DNA from: Maniola hyperantus
Lineage: Eukaryota > Arthropoda > Insecta > Lepidoptera > Nymphalidae
Direction of reading: 5' to 3'
Length of the DNA: 64,000 nucleotides
NCBI RefSeq assembly: GCF_902806685.2
Contig: NC_048557.2
Coordinates: forward strand, 1,240,001-1,304,000
Part shown: positions 1 through 10,645 of the stretch, in pieces
Layout of the letters: the number at the start of each line of letters is the position of its first letter
How positions within the stretch are numbered: the first letter of the stretch is position 1
The notes under the pieces: model-generated
Seen by the model: the letters and a program-made list of their open reading frames with translations, nothing else
What the model was told of the DNA's origin: nothing
Databases searched by the model: none
Position numbers and translations under genes: made by a program

Positions 1-1140
1 TGCTACAGACTTAATGTCATCTGCCCATCTGAGATGTTGCCGTCCCCTTTTACGCTTACCATCCCTTGGGTACCAATCTGTTATATCATCAGTCCACTTT
101 TGTGTTTTGCTTCTTACCATGTGACCGGCCCATCTCCATTTTTGTTCTCTTATTTTCCTTTTTACATCATAAATTTTTGTTTTGGCTCTAATGGTGACTA
201 GTCTCTGCCTATCACTCCTCCTAGTATGCAAAATACTTCTTTCTATTCCGTGTTGGCATGTTTCCAGTTTTTCCATGTTTCTTTTTGTCAGAGCCCACGT
301 TTGGCATCCGTAGATCATGCACGGCAAGATACAAGTATCGTGTAATTTGCTCTTGGCTGCCATTGGTATACCTCTGTTTTTCATTATGTCCCTAAGAGAC
401 CAAAATCTTTTCCATGTGTTACAGACTCGTCTGTCTACTTCTTTGTTTGTTTGATCATATGGTGATATAATTTGACCTAGATACACGTATTCATCAACGT
501 ATTCTATTTCTAAATCGTTGACGTATATTTTGTCCTTCTTTGAGTTACTCATAATCTTTGTTTTAGATGTATTCATGGTAAGCCCTACTTTTCCACTTTC
601 GACAGCTAATTGTTGTAACATTATTTCTAGAGTCTTAACATCCTCTGCAAAAATGACTAGGTCATCAGCGAATCTTAAATGATTGAGCTTGACGCCATTT
701 ATATTGATGCCAAAAGATTCCCAGTGTAAGTTTTTGAAGACGTTCTCTAGTGTGGCTGCAAATAGTTTAGGTGAGAGCGGGTCACCTTGTCTAACACCTT
801 TATTTATTTTAAACCATTCTCCTGTACTCTCTAAGCGTACTCTCGACATACTGTTCTTGTATATGTTTTTTATTAAGTTGATGTATTTGTTGTGTACACC
901 TTGATTCATTAGAGTTTCCCAGATGGCTTTGTGTTTTAAGGAATCAAATGCTTTGTTGTAATCGACGAAACCTATGTAGTAAATTTTATTGTATTCTTTA
1001 CATTTCTCAAGTAACTGCTTGACAACGTGTATGTGGTCTATAGTCGAAAAGTTGCTGCGAAAACCAGCCTGTTCTCTTGGCTGGTGTTCATCCAGGACAA
1101 ATGAAATTCTATTTAAAATAATTTTTGCAAATACCTTATA
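1..1140 (-). mobile_element. Non-LTR retrotransposon reverse transcriptase fragment (RTE/endonuclease-RT type), 5' truncated and cut by window edge
   Basis: Read on the minus strand the stretch is an open frame of about 380 codons. In order it shows a thumb/palm region with QGDPLSP, the catalytic FADDL box (about 658-672), a KTKIM-like segment, YLGQIIS, a connection segment with the TWALT-like block, and a C-terminal RWADDI-type tail at the left edge. This order is that of the RT of lepidopteran endonuclease-RT elements of the RTE kind. The endonuclease domain is absent: homology stops near 1140, next to a SINE. The 3' end lies left of the window. The frame looks open throughout, so this copy may be fairly young. 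The family name is inferred; the RT call is firm. Confidence 0.82.
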
Positions 1141-1187
1141 AAAATTGGACAGAGGAAATTGGATTTTTTTCGTTACAGCTAGATTAT

Positions 1188-1512
1188 TCATCATCATCAT
1201 CATTATCATGGTCAACCTATCGCCGGCTCACTACAGAGGGCGGGCCTCATCTCAGAATGAGAAGGGGTTTGGCCATAGTCTACCACGCTGGCCAAGTGCG
1301 GATTGGTAGACTTCATACACCTTTGAGAACATTATGGAGAAGTCTCAGGCATGCAGGTTTCCTCACGATATTTCCCTTTACCGTTAAAGCAAGTGATATT
1401 AAATTACTTAAAACGCACATAACTCCGAAAAGTTAGAGGTGCGTGTCCGGATCGAACCCTCGTCCTCGGACTAGAAAGCGGACGTTTTAACCACTAGGCT
1501 ATCACAGCTGCA
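1188..1512 (-). repeat. tRNA-derived SINE (family A), minus strand
   Basis: On the minus strand it begins with a tRNA-like head whose box B lies around 1445-1460 (GGTTCGATCC type). The body includes 'ggtgtatgaagtctacca' and the tail is a TGA/ATGATG microsatellite (1188-1205). Other copies are at 23770, 24541, 36575 and 45514. It is not a tRNA gene: no acceptor stem closes. Confidence 0.75.
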
Positions 1513-1932
1513 TAAAAATGGCCAACTCCATAGAACATTGTTACTCTGAGACACCCGCAGTTAACTCCGAAATCCCTACAAAGCTGAAGCCGTAGAACAT
1601 ACAAGGCCAAGAACATTTCACACACCTGACGGCTGACGTCCATGAATGACGACAATGGGTGCTCTGTCACCCTTCCCCAACGTAAAAATGGTATATGCAC
1701 GAAAGAAACAACAGATAAGAGGGGGTTTTAAGAATCTCTAGTACGGCACGAAGACGCCGCAAGCCGGTTTGTAAATCGTATTGGAGTACTGTCAATTCAC
1801 TTAAGAGTATCGATTGCTTGTTCTGTTTTACATTGTGACTGTATTGTTCTCGGCTTACGAGGGCTTTGATCGTACCAAGTCAAGTTACTAGGACCCTACA
1901 ATGGAGATTTAACTCACTCCAATGTCATATCT

Positions 1933-2116
1933 TCTCTATAATATAAAAATGAATCACCAAATGTGTTGCTCATCCCAAATCACGAGAACAGCTGAATCGA
2001 TTTCGCTAATTCTTTTTTATAATATTCCTTGAAGTACGAGGATGGTTCTTACGGAGAGAAAAATTTAAAAATTTGAATCGACTGTTAGGCGGTACGAAGT
2101 TCGCCGGGGCAGCTAT
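1933..2116 (+). mobile_element. Non-autonomous Helitron-like element, family H1
   Basis: It starts with TC (TCTCTATAATATAAAAATG) and ends in a short GC hairpin (ggcgg...tcgcc) followed by CAGCTATAG. The 5'-TC, 3'-hairpin and CTRR-like end are Helitron hallmarks. Sister copies at 12455-12612 and 55711-55892 have the same body. Confidence 0.65.
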
Positions 2117-2215
2117 AGTTACTAATAGAATATGTTACTAAGGGAAAAGTTACCCTACGACCCCTAGGACCTGTGAAAACTTGACTGTCGATACCGTGAG
2201 AATGACGGAATCATT

Positions 2216-2400
2216 TTTAGGGTTCCTCAAAAGGAAAAACGGAACCCTTATAGGATCACTTTGTTCTCTGTCTGTCAAGAAACCTACAGGATACTTTTTG
2301 TTGACCTAGAATTATGAAATTTGGCAGGTAGGTACGTCTTATAGAACACGTAAAGGGGAAAATCCGAAAATCTTAAATTTGTGATTACCTACATCAGAAA
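2216..2400. repeat. Interspersed element G, partial
   Basis: Half of the roughly 430 bp 'G' repeat, running from the AGGGTTCC(t)CAAAAGGAAAAACGGAACCC end to 'aaatttgtgattaccta'. It ends next to a second, inverted copy at 2537. Element G has short inverted GGTTCCG/CGGAACC motifs at both ends and a (CTGT)n stretch. Its class is unknown to me. Confidence 0.6.
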
Positions 2401-2536
2401 AAACAAATTAAAATATGTTCACGAACAAATGATTACTAAACTCCTTCTAAAGGTCGATGTACATTACTTTCTGTCGCGTACTGTTCTATTCGGGCGTAAA
2501 TGAAACAGGCAATTTGTAACATAACTTCGTGTTAAA

Positions 2537-2968
2537 AACCGGCCAAGTGCGAGTCAGGCTCGCGCAATGAGGGTTCCGTACTACAGTCGTATTTTTCGAC
2601 ATTTTGCACGATAATTCAAAAACTATGATGTATAAAAATAAATAAAAATCTGTTTTAGAATGTACAGGTGAAGACCTTTCATATGATACCCCACTTGATA
2701 TAGTCACTCACTTCGAAAGTTGAAAATACTAATTATTAGTTCATGACCACAATTTAATTTTTTTTGTGTCATCTAACCCTAAATTCACGGTTTTCAGATT
2801 TTTTCCCAAATGTCAGCTATAAGATCTACCTATCTGCCAAATTTCATGATTCTAGGTCAACGGGAAGTACCCTGTAGGTTTCTTGACAGATCGACAGACA
2901 GACAGACAGACAACAAAGTGATCCTATAAGGGTTCCGTTTTTCCTTTTGAGGTACGGAACCCTAAAAA
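2537..2968. repeat. Interspersed element G, near full-length
   Basis: Runs from AACCGGCCAAGTGCGAGTCA to TACGGAACCCTAAAAA, about 430 bp, with inverted GGTTCCGTA/TACGGAACC motifs inside both ends and a (GACA)n tract near 2890. At least ten copies or fragments occur in this window in both orientations. Confidence 0.7.
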
Positions 2969-3655
2969 CAAACTAAAATATGTTCATGAACAAATTATTA
3001 GTAAACTCCTTCTAAAGGTCGATGAACATTACTTTCTGCCGCGTACTGCTCTATCAGGGCGTAAATGAAACAGGCAATTTATAACATAACTTCGTGTTAA
3101 TAAAAAAAGAGATGCTTTTGGTATTTCACATTTAATAATAGGTAGCCCAAAATAACGTAAATCATAGCCATTTTATTAATACGCGTGACATTAAAGCCAG
3201 GCTGGTCTTAGATAACCAAAGCCGTTAGTGAAATAAATTGGAAGGGTGACCTAGTTACTTGCTTTACTTTGACATTGTAAGTGACCTACAAATGTTTGAC
3301 TTGATTGATATGCTTTGGTGTTTACACTTACATCTAGGAGCCGTCGCGACGCCCGTGGTCTAGTCTAGACTCTAGCACATTTCACGACAATACGGTATTT
3401 TACACCAAGCGAGAAAAAATCTAAAAAAATGTAAAACAAAACAGTATTAGCAATAAGCAATCGAAAAATGTTAATTTCAGTTTATAAAATTATATAATAA
3501 ATAAAATAAATAAATTAAATGTTTTTATTTCGACCAACAAGGATCATATTGGTGTTGGTAATTACACGAAACTTAAACCTAATTGTTAGTAATTATTAAT
3601 ATTGGTGTTAGTAATTACAATCTATAACTATAATATTTATAACTATTTAAATTAG
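2969..3655. other. No gene seen; AT-rich intergenic DNA
   Basis: No reading frame or recognised repeat with clear ends. A direct repeat of about 60 bp is visible: 'gatgtacattactttctg' (2456-2473) recurs near 3019-3036 with its flanks, so a short stretch around the G copy was duplicated. Confidence 0.5.
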
Positions 3656-3656
3656 G

Positions 3657-3721
3657 ACAGGATCGATTTGCCAGCACGTGAATCATACAACAGTGATTCA
3701 AGTACTGGCAGTCGATCCTGT
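3657..3721. repeat. Imperfect palindrome at the end of a LINE fragment
   Basis: GACAGGATCGATTTGCCAG at the left pairs with CTGGCAGTCGATCCTGTC at the right, with small bulges. It overlaps the end of the RT frame next to it. Confidence 0.6.
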
Positions 3722-4126
3722 CAGAAAATACCTTATCAGGAGGCCGTTGGGGCTGGACCGGACTCTACGCAACAGAGATGTGCACCGCGCCCGCATAGTA
3801 GTATAAAAACAGTCTACATGCGCCTCGGCGAACATCCCTGACGCGCTGCAGAATCTGGGCAGCCCCATCAGCATCCTGAATGCATTATTATATTGTACAC
3901 GCAGGGCATTGTACTGCTTTTGCGTGTAATCGATCCACAGGCTGCTCGTGTAGGAGGAGGTGCAATATGCTCTGAAAAGAGTGATTTTGACGGCTACAGA
4001 ACAACGAGCAAACCTGCGGACGATCATGTTCGCCCTAACAGACAACGCCCTGCGTTCTCTCTCTATATCTGCATCGTCTTTCAGGTCAGAGGATATAACA
4101 TGCCCCAGGTATTTAAACTGCTCCAC
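3698..4126 (-). pseudogene. Non-LTR retrotransposon RT C-terminal fragment
   Basis: A 142-codon minus-strand frame starts with a FKYLGHVIS-type block (post-RT connection). It continues with R-rich helices, 'KITLFRAYC' and an NNAFRMLMGLPR segment, typical of the region after the RT palm in RTE/CR1-like elements. The palm itself and the endonuclease are missing. It is a dead 5'-truncated copy and not a host gene. Confidence 0.72.
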
Positions 4127-4300
4127 AATAATGAATTTTATAATTCATTTTAAATATTTCACTTTTTTATCTGCTCTACAAATATCCAAAACGCATGCCG
4201 TTGCCGCCATGTTAATTCCGACTGTGACGTCACATGGATTAAAATTGTTATGTATTTCACTATGAAAACACCGTTGCTAAACAATCCGTGTGACGTGTGT

Positions 4301-4493
4301 CAAAGTCGGCTCAGTGTACTTATAGTACGCGACAGGTCGAGATCGCAATCAGGGTGCGGACGCCCCGCACACCCGCACAGCCCCCGCGATAACCCGGTGC
4401 GGGATAGTGCGGGTATGCGGGGCGTCCCCCCGCCTCAAACCCCGATTGCGATCTCGACCTGTCGCGTACTATAAGTACACTGAGCCGACTTTG
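4301..4493. mobile_element. Foldback element with perfect 50-bp inverted repeats
   Basis: Bases 4301-4350 are the exact reverse complement of 4444-4493 (arm begins CAAAGTCGGCTCAGTGTACT). The 93-bp GC-rich loop pairs further (GCGGACGCCCCGCA with TGCGGGGCGTCC). A related element lies at 50539-50664, and a fragment is fused to a Helitron at 5400-5545. Confidence 0.8.
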
Positions 4494-4783
4494 ATGAATG
4501 AGGTGTCAATCGATTCCTTATTATGGTTCGGGGATATAGGCTACAATTTATACGAACAAAATCAATATGGCGGATATTACAGCCGAAAAGACTGGATGGC
4601 GGTCTCCGAAGCTTTAGGTTTTGATAATGATTTGTACTAACACACATACATACCTACTTAGAGTAGACTGCTAAAATCACAGCCCTTCCTTTCGGCTTTG
4701 CCGTAGTCGGGAAAATAGGTACCTACCATTGAACAATTGACTGTCAATAATTAATTATTGTTGAATATGTATGATTATTTGAC

Positions 4784-5127
4784 GACCTCCCTGGCGCAGT
4801 GGTGAGCGCTGTGGTCTTAATAGTGGGAGGTCCCGGGTTCGATTCCTGGCAGGGGTTTGCAATTTTATAATTTCTAAATTTCTGGTCAGGTCTGGTGGGA
4901 GGCTTCGGCCGTGGCTAGTTACCACCCTACCGGCAAAGCCGTGCCGCCAAGCGATTTAGCGTTCCGGTACGATGCCGTGTAGAAACCAAAGGGGTATGGG
5001 TTTAATAAAAACTGCCATACCCCTTCCAGGTTAGCCCGCTATCATCTTAGACTGCATCATCACTTACCACCAGGTGAGATTGCAGTCAAGGGCTAACTTG
5101 TATCTGAATAAAAATAAAAATAAATTA
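4784..5127 (+). repeat. tRNA-derived SINE (family B), full length
   Basis: The head has GACCTCCCTGGCGCAGTGG (box A region) and GGTTCGATTCC (box B). A conserved body with 'ccggcaaagccgtgccgcc' follows, then the tail GGTGAGATTGCAGTCAAGGG and an (AAAAT)n end. Copies are at 29325, 42824 and 57960, and reversed at 9290. Internal pol III promoter boxes are seen; transcription is inferred. Confidence 0.85.
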
Positions 5128-5399
5128 TCTAGGTAATGATGATAATTAATTACGTAAACTTAAAACTCAAGCTATTAAGCTATAATTCATCACGCTGGTC
5201 AAGTGCAGATTGGTAAGACCACGGAGGTAAGACGTTGTTTTCTGTCTTGTAGGGATTTCCACAAAATTCGGCCCATGTGCCGCCTGTTCCCAGGAAGTTT
5301 CCTCCTACGTTCTTATTGATTTTTTTCTAGTCACACGGTACCTCCGACTTATTCAAGGTTAAAAGGTTACCTAAGATTTGAATTAGCTGGTGTCAATCT

Positions 5400-5545
5400 T
5401 CTCTATATATATAAAAATGAATCACTGAATGTGTTGCTGATCGTAAATCTGGAGAACAGCTAAACCGATTTGCGGGATAGCGCGGGTGACGTCCGGGGCG
5501 TCCCCCGCGTCAATCCCCAATAGCCATCTCGACCTGTCGTGGACT
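5400..5545 (+). mobile_element. Chimera of Helitron H1 5' end and foldback-element half
   Basis: It opens like H1 (TCTCTATATATATAAAAATG ... GAACAGCTAAACCGATTT). At about 5470 it switches to the GC-rich half of the 4301 foldback family (GCGGGATAGCGCGGGTGACG ... CATCTCGACCTGTCG). The H1 3' hairpin is missing. Confidence 0.55.
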
Positions 5546-5737
5546 AGGTATAGTATTTAGTAAAATAGAAGTTTATGGTATAGACTATAGATGAAGTTGT
5601 AGTGTCACAAGGAATTTCCAGTCTAGTGAGGCGTACACCTACCTAATAATATTATTATTGTTTTCCCCTCAGTGATAATGCAGAGCTGGCCTTTGCCAAA
5701 ATACCTATGATGACGAAATACGTCTTTTTCCTGAGGG

Positions 5738-5848
5738 CCTAACATGCGCCCCGCGAGAAAATTTTGTCTACGCATTATCTCGTGTTTCTTCATACAAATA
5801 AGACGAGTAAATGCGTAGACAAAATTTTCTCGAGGTGCGCATGTTAGC
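5738..5848. mobile_element. Small foldback (MITE-like) element
   Basis: Arms of about 41 bp pair: GGCCTAACATGCGCCCCGCG at the left matches the right end CGAGGTGCGCATGTTAGCC. AAAATTTTGTCTACGCATT and its complement pair inside. The loop is about 30 bp. Confidence 0.72.
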
Positions 5849-5954
5849 CTAACTGGTCATTAATGCCCGCAATTAACATGAAAGATTCAAACAAAATGAT
5901 TCTTTAAATATCTCAAGGACAAAAGTAAAATGACCGAGTCGCAAGACAACAAAA

Positions 5955-6710
5955 ACCGCCCAAGTGCGAGTCAGGCACGCGCACCTAGGGTTCCGTAATA
6001 CAGGGGTGCCAGCCAGGTAACCTCCCAGTGTGCCTGGGTGCTGCTGGTCCCTTTTGGATGCATCGGGCATCCGAGGGGAAGAGCAGTATTCGGGCCGGTG
6101 CACCCCGGTAACATGGCTAACAATCTCTCTTCGGGGATATTGTTGGCCATGGCTAATGACCTGGCAGGGGGGAGGTTTCTCCGCGTGTCCCTCTGACTAG
6201 TAGAGGGCACAGTGGACGAGGCGGAGGTTGAGACGCGGGCGATTTGCGCGGTTGCGTTGTCGCCCGTTGCGTCTCCGGGGGAGGTGAGGTGTACATAGTT
6301 GGTGCACCTCGGACGTGCATGGAGGAGGTGGAGGTTCCGCTTTGGCGGACGTCGCTGACTGGGTCGCGGTGGTTTGCTTCGGCGTTCCCGTGACCTAATC
6401 GCCAGGCGACGTGCAGGAATGCCGCTGGGTTTTAGTGGGTATTCTGGTCGCCTCTCGGCCGGCGAGTCCCATATACCTTCCCTCCAGTTGGTTGGCTGGC
6501 TGGTTAGCTGGCTGGCTTCCAGGAGGGGGGGATGCGTAAACGCATTTCCCAGCGTTAAAAAAAAAAGGTTCCGTAATACAGTCATATTTTTTCGGCATTT
6601 TGCACGATAATTCGAAAACTATGATGCATAAAAATTAATAAAAATCTGTTTTAGAATGCACAGGTAAAGCCCTTTCATACAATACCCCAATTATCAAACC
6701 GGATGGCCTA
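5955..6710. repeat. Element G split by a retroposon
   Basis: G begins at 5955 (AACCGCCCAAGTGCGAGTCA), is interrupted at 6003, and resumes at 6567 with the expected next bases. The right part is truncated near 6710. Confidence 0.75.
6004..6566 (+). mobile_element. GC-rich poly(A) retroposon, with 15-bp target duplication
   Basis: The 563-bp insert ends in A10 (6557-6566). It is flanked by identical copies of GGTTCCGTAATACAG (5989-6003 and 6567-6581), the signature of target-primed reverse transcription. It is much GC-richer than its surroundings and contains a 204-codon minus-strand frame and smaller plus frames, none with a recognisable domain. It could be the 5' region of a larger non-LTR element or a SINE-like passenger; I do not recognise the family. 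Confidence 0.8.
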
Positions 6711-7747
6711 TGCCTCAGCGAAACGTGGGCGCGCTGCTACCAATATCGATAATAGCTCGCAGTATAATAGAATTACATGCTTATTAATTAAATTGGGGAT
6801 TAGCGAATACCTAGGTAGTTTCTAGCAAAACGGTGGGTAATAACGGATTATTTCCACGAAATTAAGTCGTAGGTACTTTCAGCACACGAGTAGATTTCAG
6901 CGAATTTGTGATGTGCCTAAAGTATCGCCACTCTTCTATTCATTAATAAGTAGGTACGTAATTAATCTATGCTAATGCTTACTAGAATTTCGATTATATA
7001 GTACCTACTAGCTGATGCCTGAAACTCTCATGAAACTTTCGGATTTAATAATTTAATAATTTATTTATTCTTCAAATTTACATATGAACATAAACACTAG
7101 GGAAACGGTAATAGCTGTGTTAGTTAAAAAACTGTGTTACAGCTATTAGCACCCACCTCCGGATTTAGATATTTATTACAGTAATATAGAAATAGAGTAG
7201 ATTAGTAATAATTAAATAATCAGAAATTCACAAGTAATTTAAAGCACTTAATAAGCTAGTGTGCGTGTGTATGTATCTGGGCGTGTGTGTAGGTATATGT
7301 GTGTGTGTTTGTGTGTGTTTTCACATGCTATCATGATAGTGCCTGTAATGGGCCTGTATGTCTGTGTGGATAGGTAGGTACATTATTTAATAGTCACAAT
7401 ATCTTCTGTGTAACTATACGAAAGTGTTTTTAACCATTTTGACGTAAGAATTTTGCAACTACGAAGTTTTACAGGGTATAATTATTTAAGTAGTAATTAA
7501 TTTTGTTATATATTATCGAACTAACTTTGTTGTAATGCCTTTGACAAAAGTACCACATTCATTCAGGCAAAAAAAAATGTAAAACATTACTTACTAAAAT
7601 CACGAAAAACCAACGCGTGCGAGATAGATATAAATTATAGAGCAAATAAAATGATAAATTAGCTCTCTAAATATTTGCCAAGTACAAAAATACCGCAGTG
7701 GTAGGTACGGCAGCGCGCCGCTAAATTAAATACAAAGTTAGGTACAT
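6711..7747. other. Intergenic; microsatellite only
   Basis: No gene seen. A GT-rich low-complexity run lies at 7260-7320 (GTGTGTATGTATCTGGGCGT then TGTGTGTGTTTGTG). The rest is AT-rich. Confidence 0.5.
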
Positions 7748-8005
7748 CCAAAAATAAGAGCCTCAATAGCTCAACGGGTAAAGAAGTGGACCGAAAACCG
7801 AAAGGTCGACGATTCAAACCCTGCCCGTTGCACTATTGTCGTACCTACTCCTAGCACAAGCCTGACGCTTAGTTGGAGAGGAAGTGGAAATTTCGTTTTT
7901 AGTGGGTGCAGTAAATAGCACCATCTATGAAAATTTTATGGCACGTTCGCCCTGAAACTTCCTCATTGGGCTATATGTCCGTTCTAATTAATTAATAAAT
8001 AAAGA
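7748..8005 (+). repeat. tRNA-derived SINE (family C)
   Basis: The head GAGCCTCAATAGCTCAACGG with box B-like GACGATTCAAACCC resembles a tRNA 5' half. The body holds 'tacctactcctagcac' and 'tgacgcttagttggagag', shared with the reversed copy at 58495-58672. Confidence 0.7.
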
Positions 8006-8082
8006 ATTATAGTAACTAAATATAGTATGGAGCTAGTGTCGGAGAGTCCTCTGGTAAGTAGGTATTGTATTACAGGCTACGT

Positions 8083-8305
8083 TACGGGCACACGAGTAGA
8101 TATTATAGACCAGAGGGGAAGCTTCACACTAGCTCACGCACACCACTACGTGCCACGGACGCTCCGTGCGCCCAGTTTGGCGGCAAACGGAGCGTCCGTG
8201 ACACGTCGTGGTGTGCGTGAGCTGCGCTAGAGTGAGTGAACCTACAGCCAGCCGCTAGTATGAAGCTTCCCCTCGGTCTATATATCTACTCGTGTGTTAC
8301 AGGCA
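8083..8305. mobile_element. Long foldback element
   Basis: The outer arms pair ACACGAGTAGATAT with ATATCTACTCGTGT. Inner arms pair GAGGGGAAGCTTC with GAAGCTTCCCCTC, and CACACCAC.ACGTG...CGGACGCTCCGT with its near complement around 8165-8210. The result is a nested cruciform of about 220 bp. Confidence 0.72.
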
Positions 8306-8519
8306 TCCACGTCCAAAGTGGGCAATAAAAGGAGAAGCACATAATCCAAACAAAAAACTTGAGACAGCTTTTTTATAGTGGGATCTAAACTGTAAACAAC
8401 GACTTGCGTCATTTAATAACGGACTGAGAGCCAGCGCGTGCAAGACCTTCGTTATTTTATAAAAGCTGAAAGTTTCTCTGCATATTGTCCCCAACACTAT
8501 AACATGTATTTTCAATTTT

Positions 8520-8704
8520 TACAGTAAGATAACTATACGAAGTGGGGTTTCATATGAAAGGGCTTTACCTGTACATTCTAAAACAGGTTTTTATTTATTT
8601 TTATGCATAATAGTTTTTGATTTATCATGCAAAATGTAGGAAAAATACGACTGTAGTACGGAACCCTCGGTGCACGGGTCTGACTCGCACTGGGCCGGTT
8701 TTTA
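8520..8704. repeat. Element G, partial
   Basis: From 'agtaagataactatacgaag' to 'actgggccggtttttaat'; about the second 180 bp of the element. Confidence 0.65.
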
Positions 8705-9288
8705 ATCATGAAGATTACGAGAATTATTATGTTAATTGAGGATGTCTGTATTCTTTACAGTAAAAACAACTTTTAGGTACGAGAAAAAATACAATTAAAA
8801 TTACCTACTTTAGTAGATAGACCATAGACAGTAGATAGATGTCTATCCACTATAAGGTCTACGAGGTTATTACTTAGTTATTACATAACCTAATGTAAGT
8901 TACTAATAACAATTTCTAAGTAACCTTTTGCTAGGTAAGAACCTAGTTACCTACCTACTACCATTCTACCTACTAATTAAATAGGGACAAATAAAAATCA
9001 TATTGCTAGCGCAAGTAGGTTTCTACTTTCGTAATCAATAAAGGCCAAAGGTGTCATACACAAAATAGTTGTGATTGCCTAACCATCTGGATACCTACTA
9101 TGCTACATTACATACCTAGCTGCTCAGGTATGCATTTGCCTATTGCTCATCCTATTAATTTAAAGCTTTGTACAGTTGTTGTAAGAACTTGCGGTTTCTG
9201 ATTCTGATAAGAGTACCATCAACGTACAACAGGGGCAAACGAGTCACAATGCAACGCATGTCGGTCGTTAGCTACTTTTATTTTATTT
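8705..9288. other. Intergenic; nothing recognised
   Basis: AT-rich sequence with many TACCTA/TAGGTA words. No open frame of note and no clear repeat ends. Confidence 0.45.
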
Positions 9289-9289
9289 T

Positions 9290-9774
9290 ATTCAGTTAGA
9301 CTCACCTGGTGGTAAGTGATGATGCAATCTAAGATGGATGTAGGCTAACCAGTAGGGCGATTGTCTAAAACCTGCATCAATCATTATTACAATCTCAATT
9401 GTTCTGATTGGCTGAATTTGTGCGATTCTTGTTGCAACAATGCATTGTGGCCAATAGTGAGCGAGCATTAACCAATCAGAGATGATTGCGATCGTGACAT
9501 TGTAGCTGTCAAACAACCGCGGTAGAGCCACTGGAAGGGGTATGACAGTTTTTATTAACATACCCCTTTTGGTTTCTGTACGGCATCGTACCGGAACGCT
9601 AAATCGCTTGGCGGCACGGTTTTGCCCGTAGGGTGGTAACTAGCCGCGACCGAAGCCTCCCACCAGACCGGACCAGAAATTTTGAAATTATAAAATTCCA
9701 AAACCTTGCCTGGAATCGAACCCGGGACCTCCCATAAACAAGACCACAGCGCTTACCACTGCGCCAGAGAGGTC
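9290..9774 (-). repeat. SINE family B (minus strand) carrying an inserted foldback
   Basis: Reverse-complement copy of the 4784 SINE: tail near 9293-9340 (CACCTGGTGGTAAGTGATGA) and head near 9700-9774 (GGAATCGAACCCGGGACCTC). It is interrupted between 'gctaac' and 'ctggaaggggtat' by about 186 bp. Confidence 0.78.
9346..9531. mobile_element. Foldback/MITE inserted in SINE B
   Basis: The insert is absent from the other SINE B copies. Its ends are imperfect inverted repeats (CAGTAGGGCGATTGTC against the complement of the right end CCGCGGTAGAGCCACTG), and GATTGGCTGAA/ACCAATCAGAG pair inside. Confidence 0.6.
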
Positions 9775-9845
9775 GAACTATTTGAGGCTAATCTCTTATC
9801 AGCAATTCTACATGGCATAATCTTGTACCTATATCAAATATTTGA

Positions 9846-9960
9846 AAAGAGCAACCGCCGAGTTTCTTGCTGGTTCTTCTCGGCAGGAAAGGCATTCCGA
9901 ACCAGTGGTAGATGCATCCGACTATTCGTAAGCACTTGTAAAAGTTTATACGAATAAAAA
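9846..9960. repeat. Interspersed repeat D
   Basis: Contains GAGTTTCTTGCTGGTTCTTC and ACCAGTGGTAGATGCATC. The same block occurs reversed at 24690-24800 and 59180-59300, and its tail alone at 27840-27915. It is followed here by a (CATTTT)n run. Confidence 0.6.
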
Positions 9961-10206
9961 AGATTTTCATTTTCATTTTCATTTTCAATGATGTGATGAT
10001 AATAAATAAGGAACTGACAAACGCGGATGTTGTCGTCATTATATTGTGACGCTGCAGTGGCGACCGGGTAGTGTGAAATGTATGTAACCTTGAGATAAAC
10101 CCGTAAACTCTGAGTCTGACATAACATTATGTAGATAGCAAAATTCCGATAGGTAGGTAGGTACATACCTTACTACATTCTATAAAAAGTTCAATTTAAA
10201 ATGCAC

Positions 10207-10645
10207 CGATTGGACAATTTTTAGGGTTTCCGTACCTCAAAAGGAAAAACGGAACCCTTATAGGATCACTTGGTTGTCTGTCTGTCAAAAAACCTACAGG
10301 GTACCTACTTCCCGTTGACCTAGAATTATGAAATTTGGCAGGTAGGTAGGTCTTATAGCAGACATAAAGGGAAAAATCTGAAAACCGTGAATTGTGTGGT
10401 TACATCACACAAAAAAAATTAAATTGTGGTCATGAACTAATAATTAGTATTTTCAACTTTCGAAGTGAGATTACTATACCAAGTGGGTATCATATGAAAG
10501 GTCTTCAACTGTACATTCTAAAACAGATTTTTATTTATTTTTATGCATCATAGTTTTCGAATTATCGTGCAAAATGTCGAAAAAATACGACTGTAATACG
10601 GAACCCTCGTTGCGCGAGCCTGACTCGCACTTGGCCGGTTTCTGA
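10207..10645. repeat. Element G, near full-length
   Basis: From TTTTTAGGGTTTCCGTACCT to CACTTGGCCGGTTT, with all G landmarks. Confidence 0.72.

Noticed and set aside
1125..1436. 103-codon plus-strand gene
   Set aside because: It runs across the LINE/SINE A border and reads SINE body backwards.
4784..4860. tRNA gene, from the GGTTCGATTCC box B and box A-like bases
   Set aside because: The same sequence heads several SINE copies (29325, 42824, 57960, reversed at 9774); no acceptor stem closes and a long SINE body follows.
5971..6585. 204-codon minus-strand protein gene
   Set aside because: It spans the retroposon, both target duplications and element G sequence, so it cannot be a conserved gene.
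7748..7830. tRNA gene in GAGCCTCAATAGCTCAACGG...
   Set aside because: Shared with a reversed copy at 58672 together with a non-tRNA body; it is the head of SINE family C.
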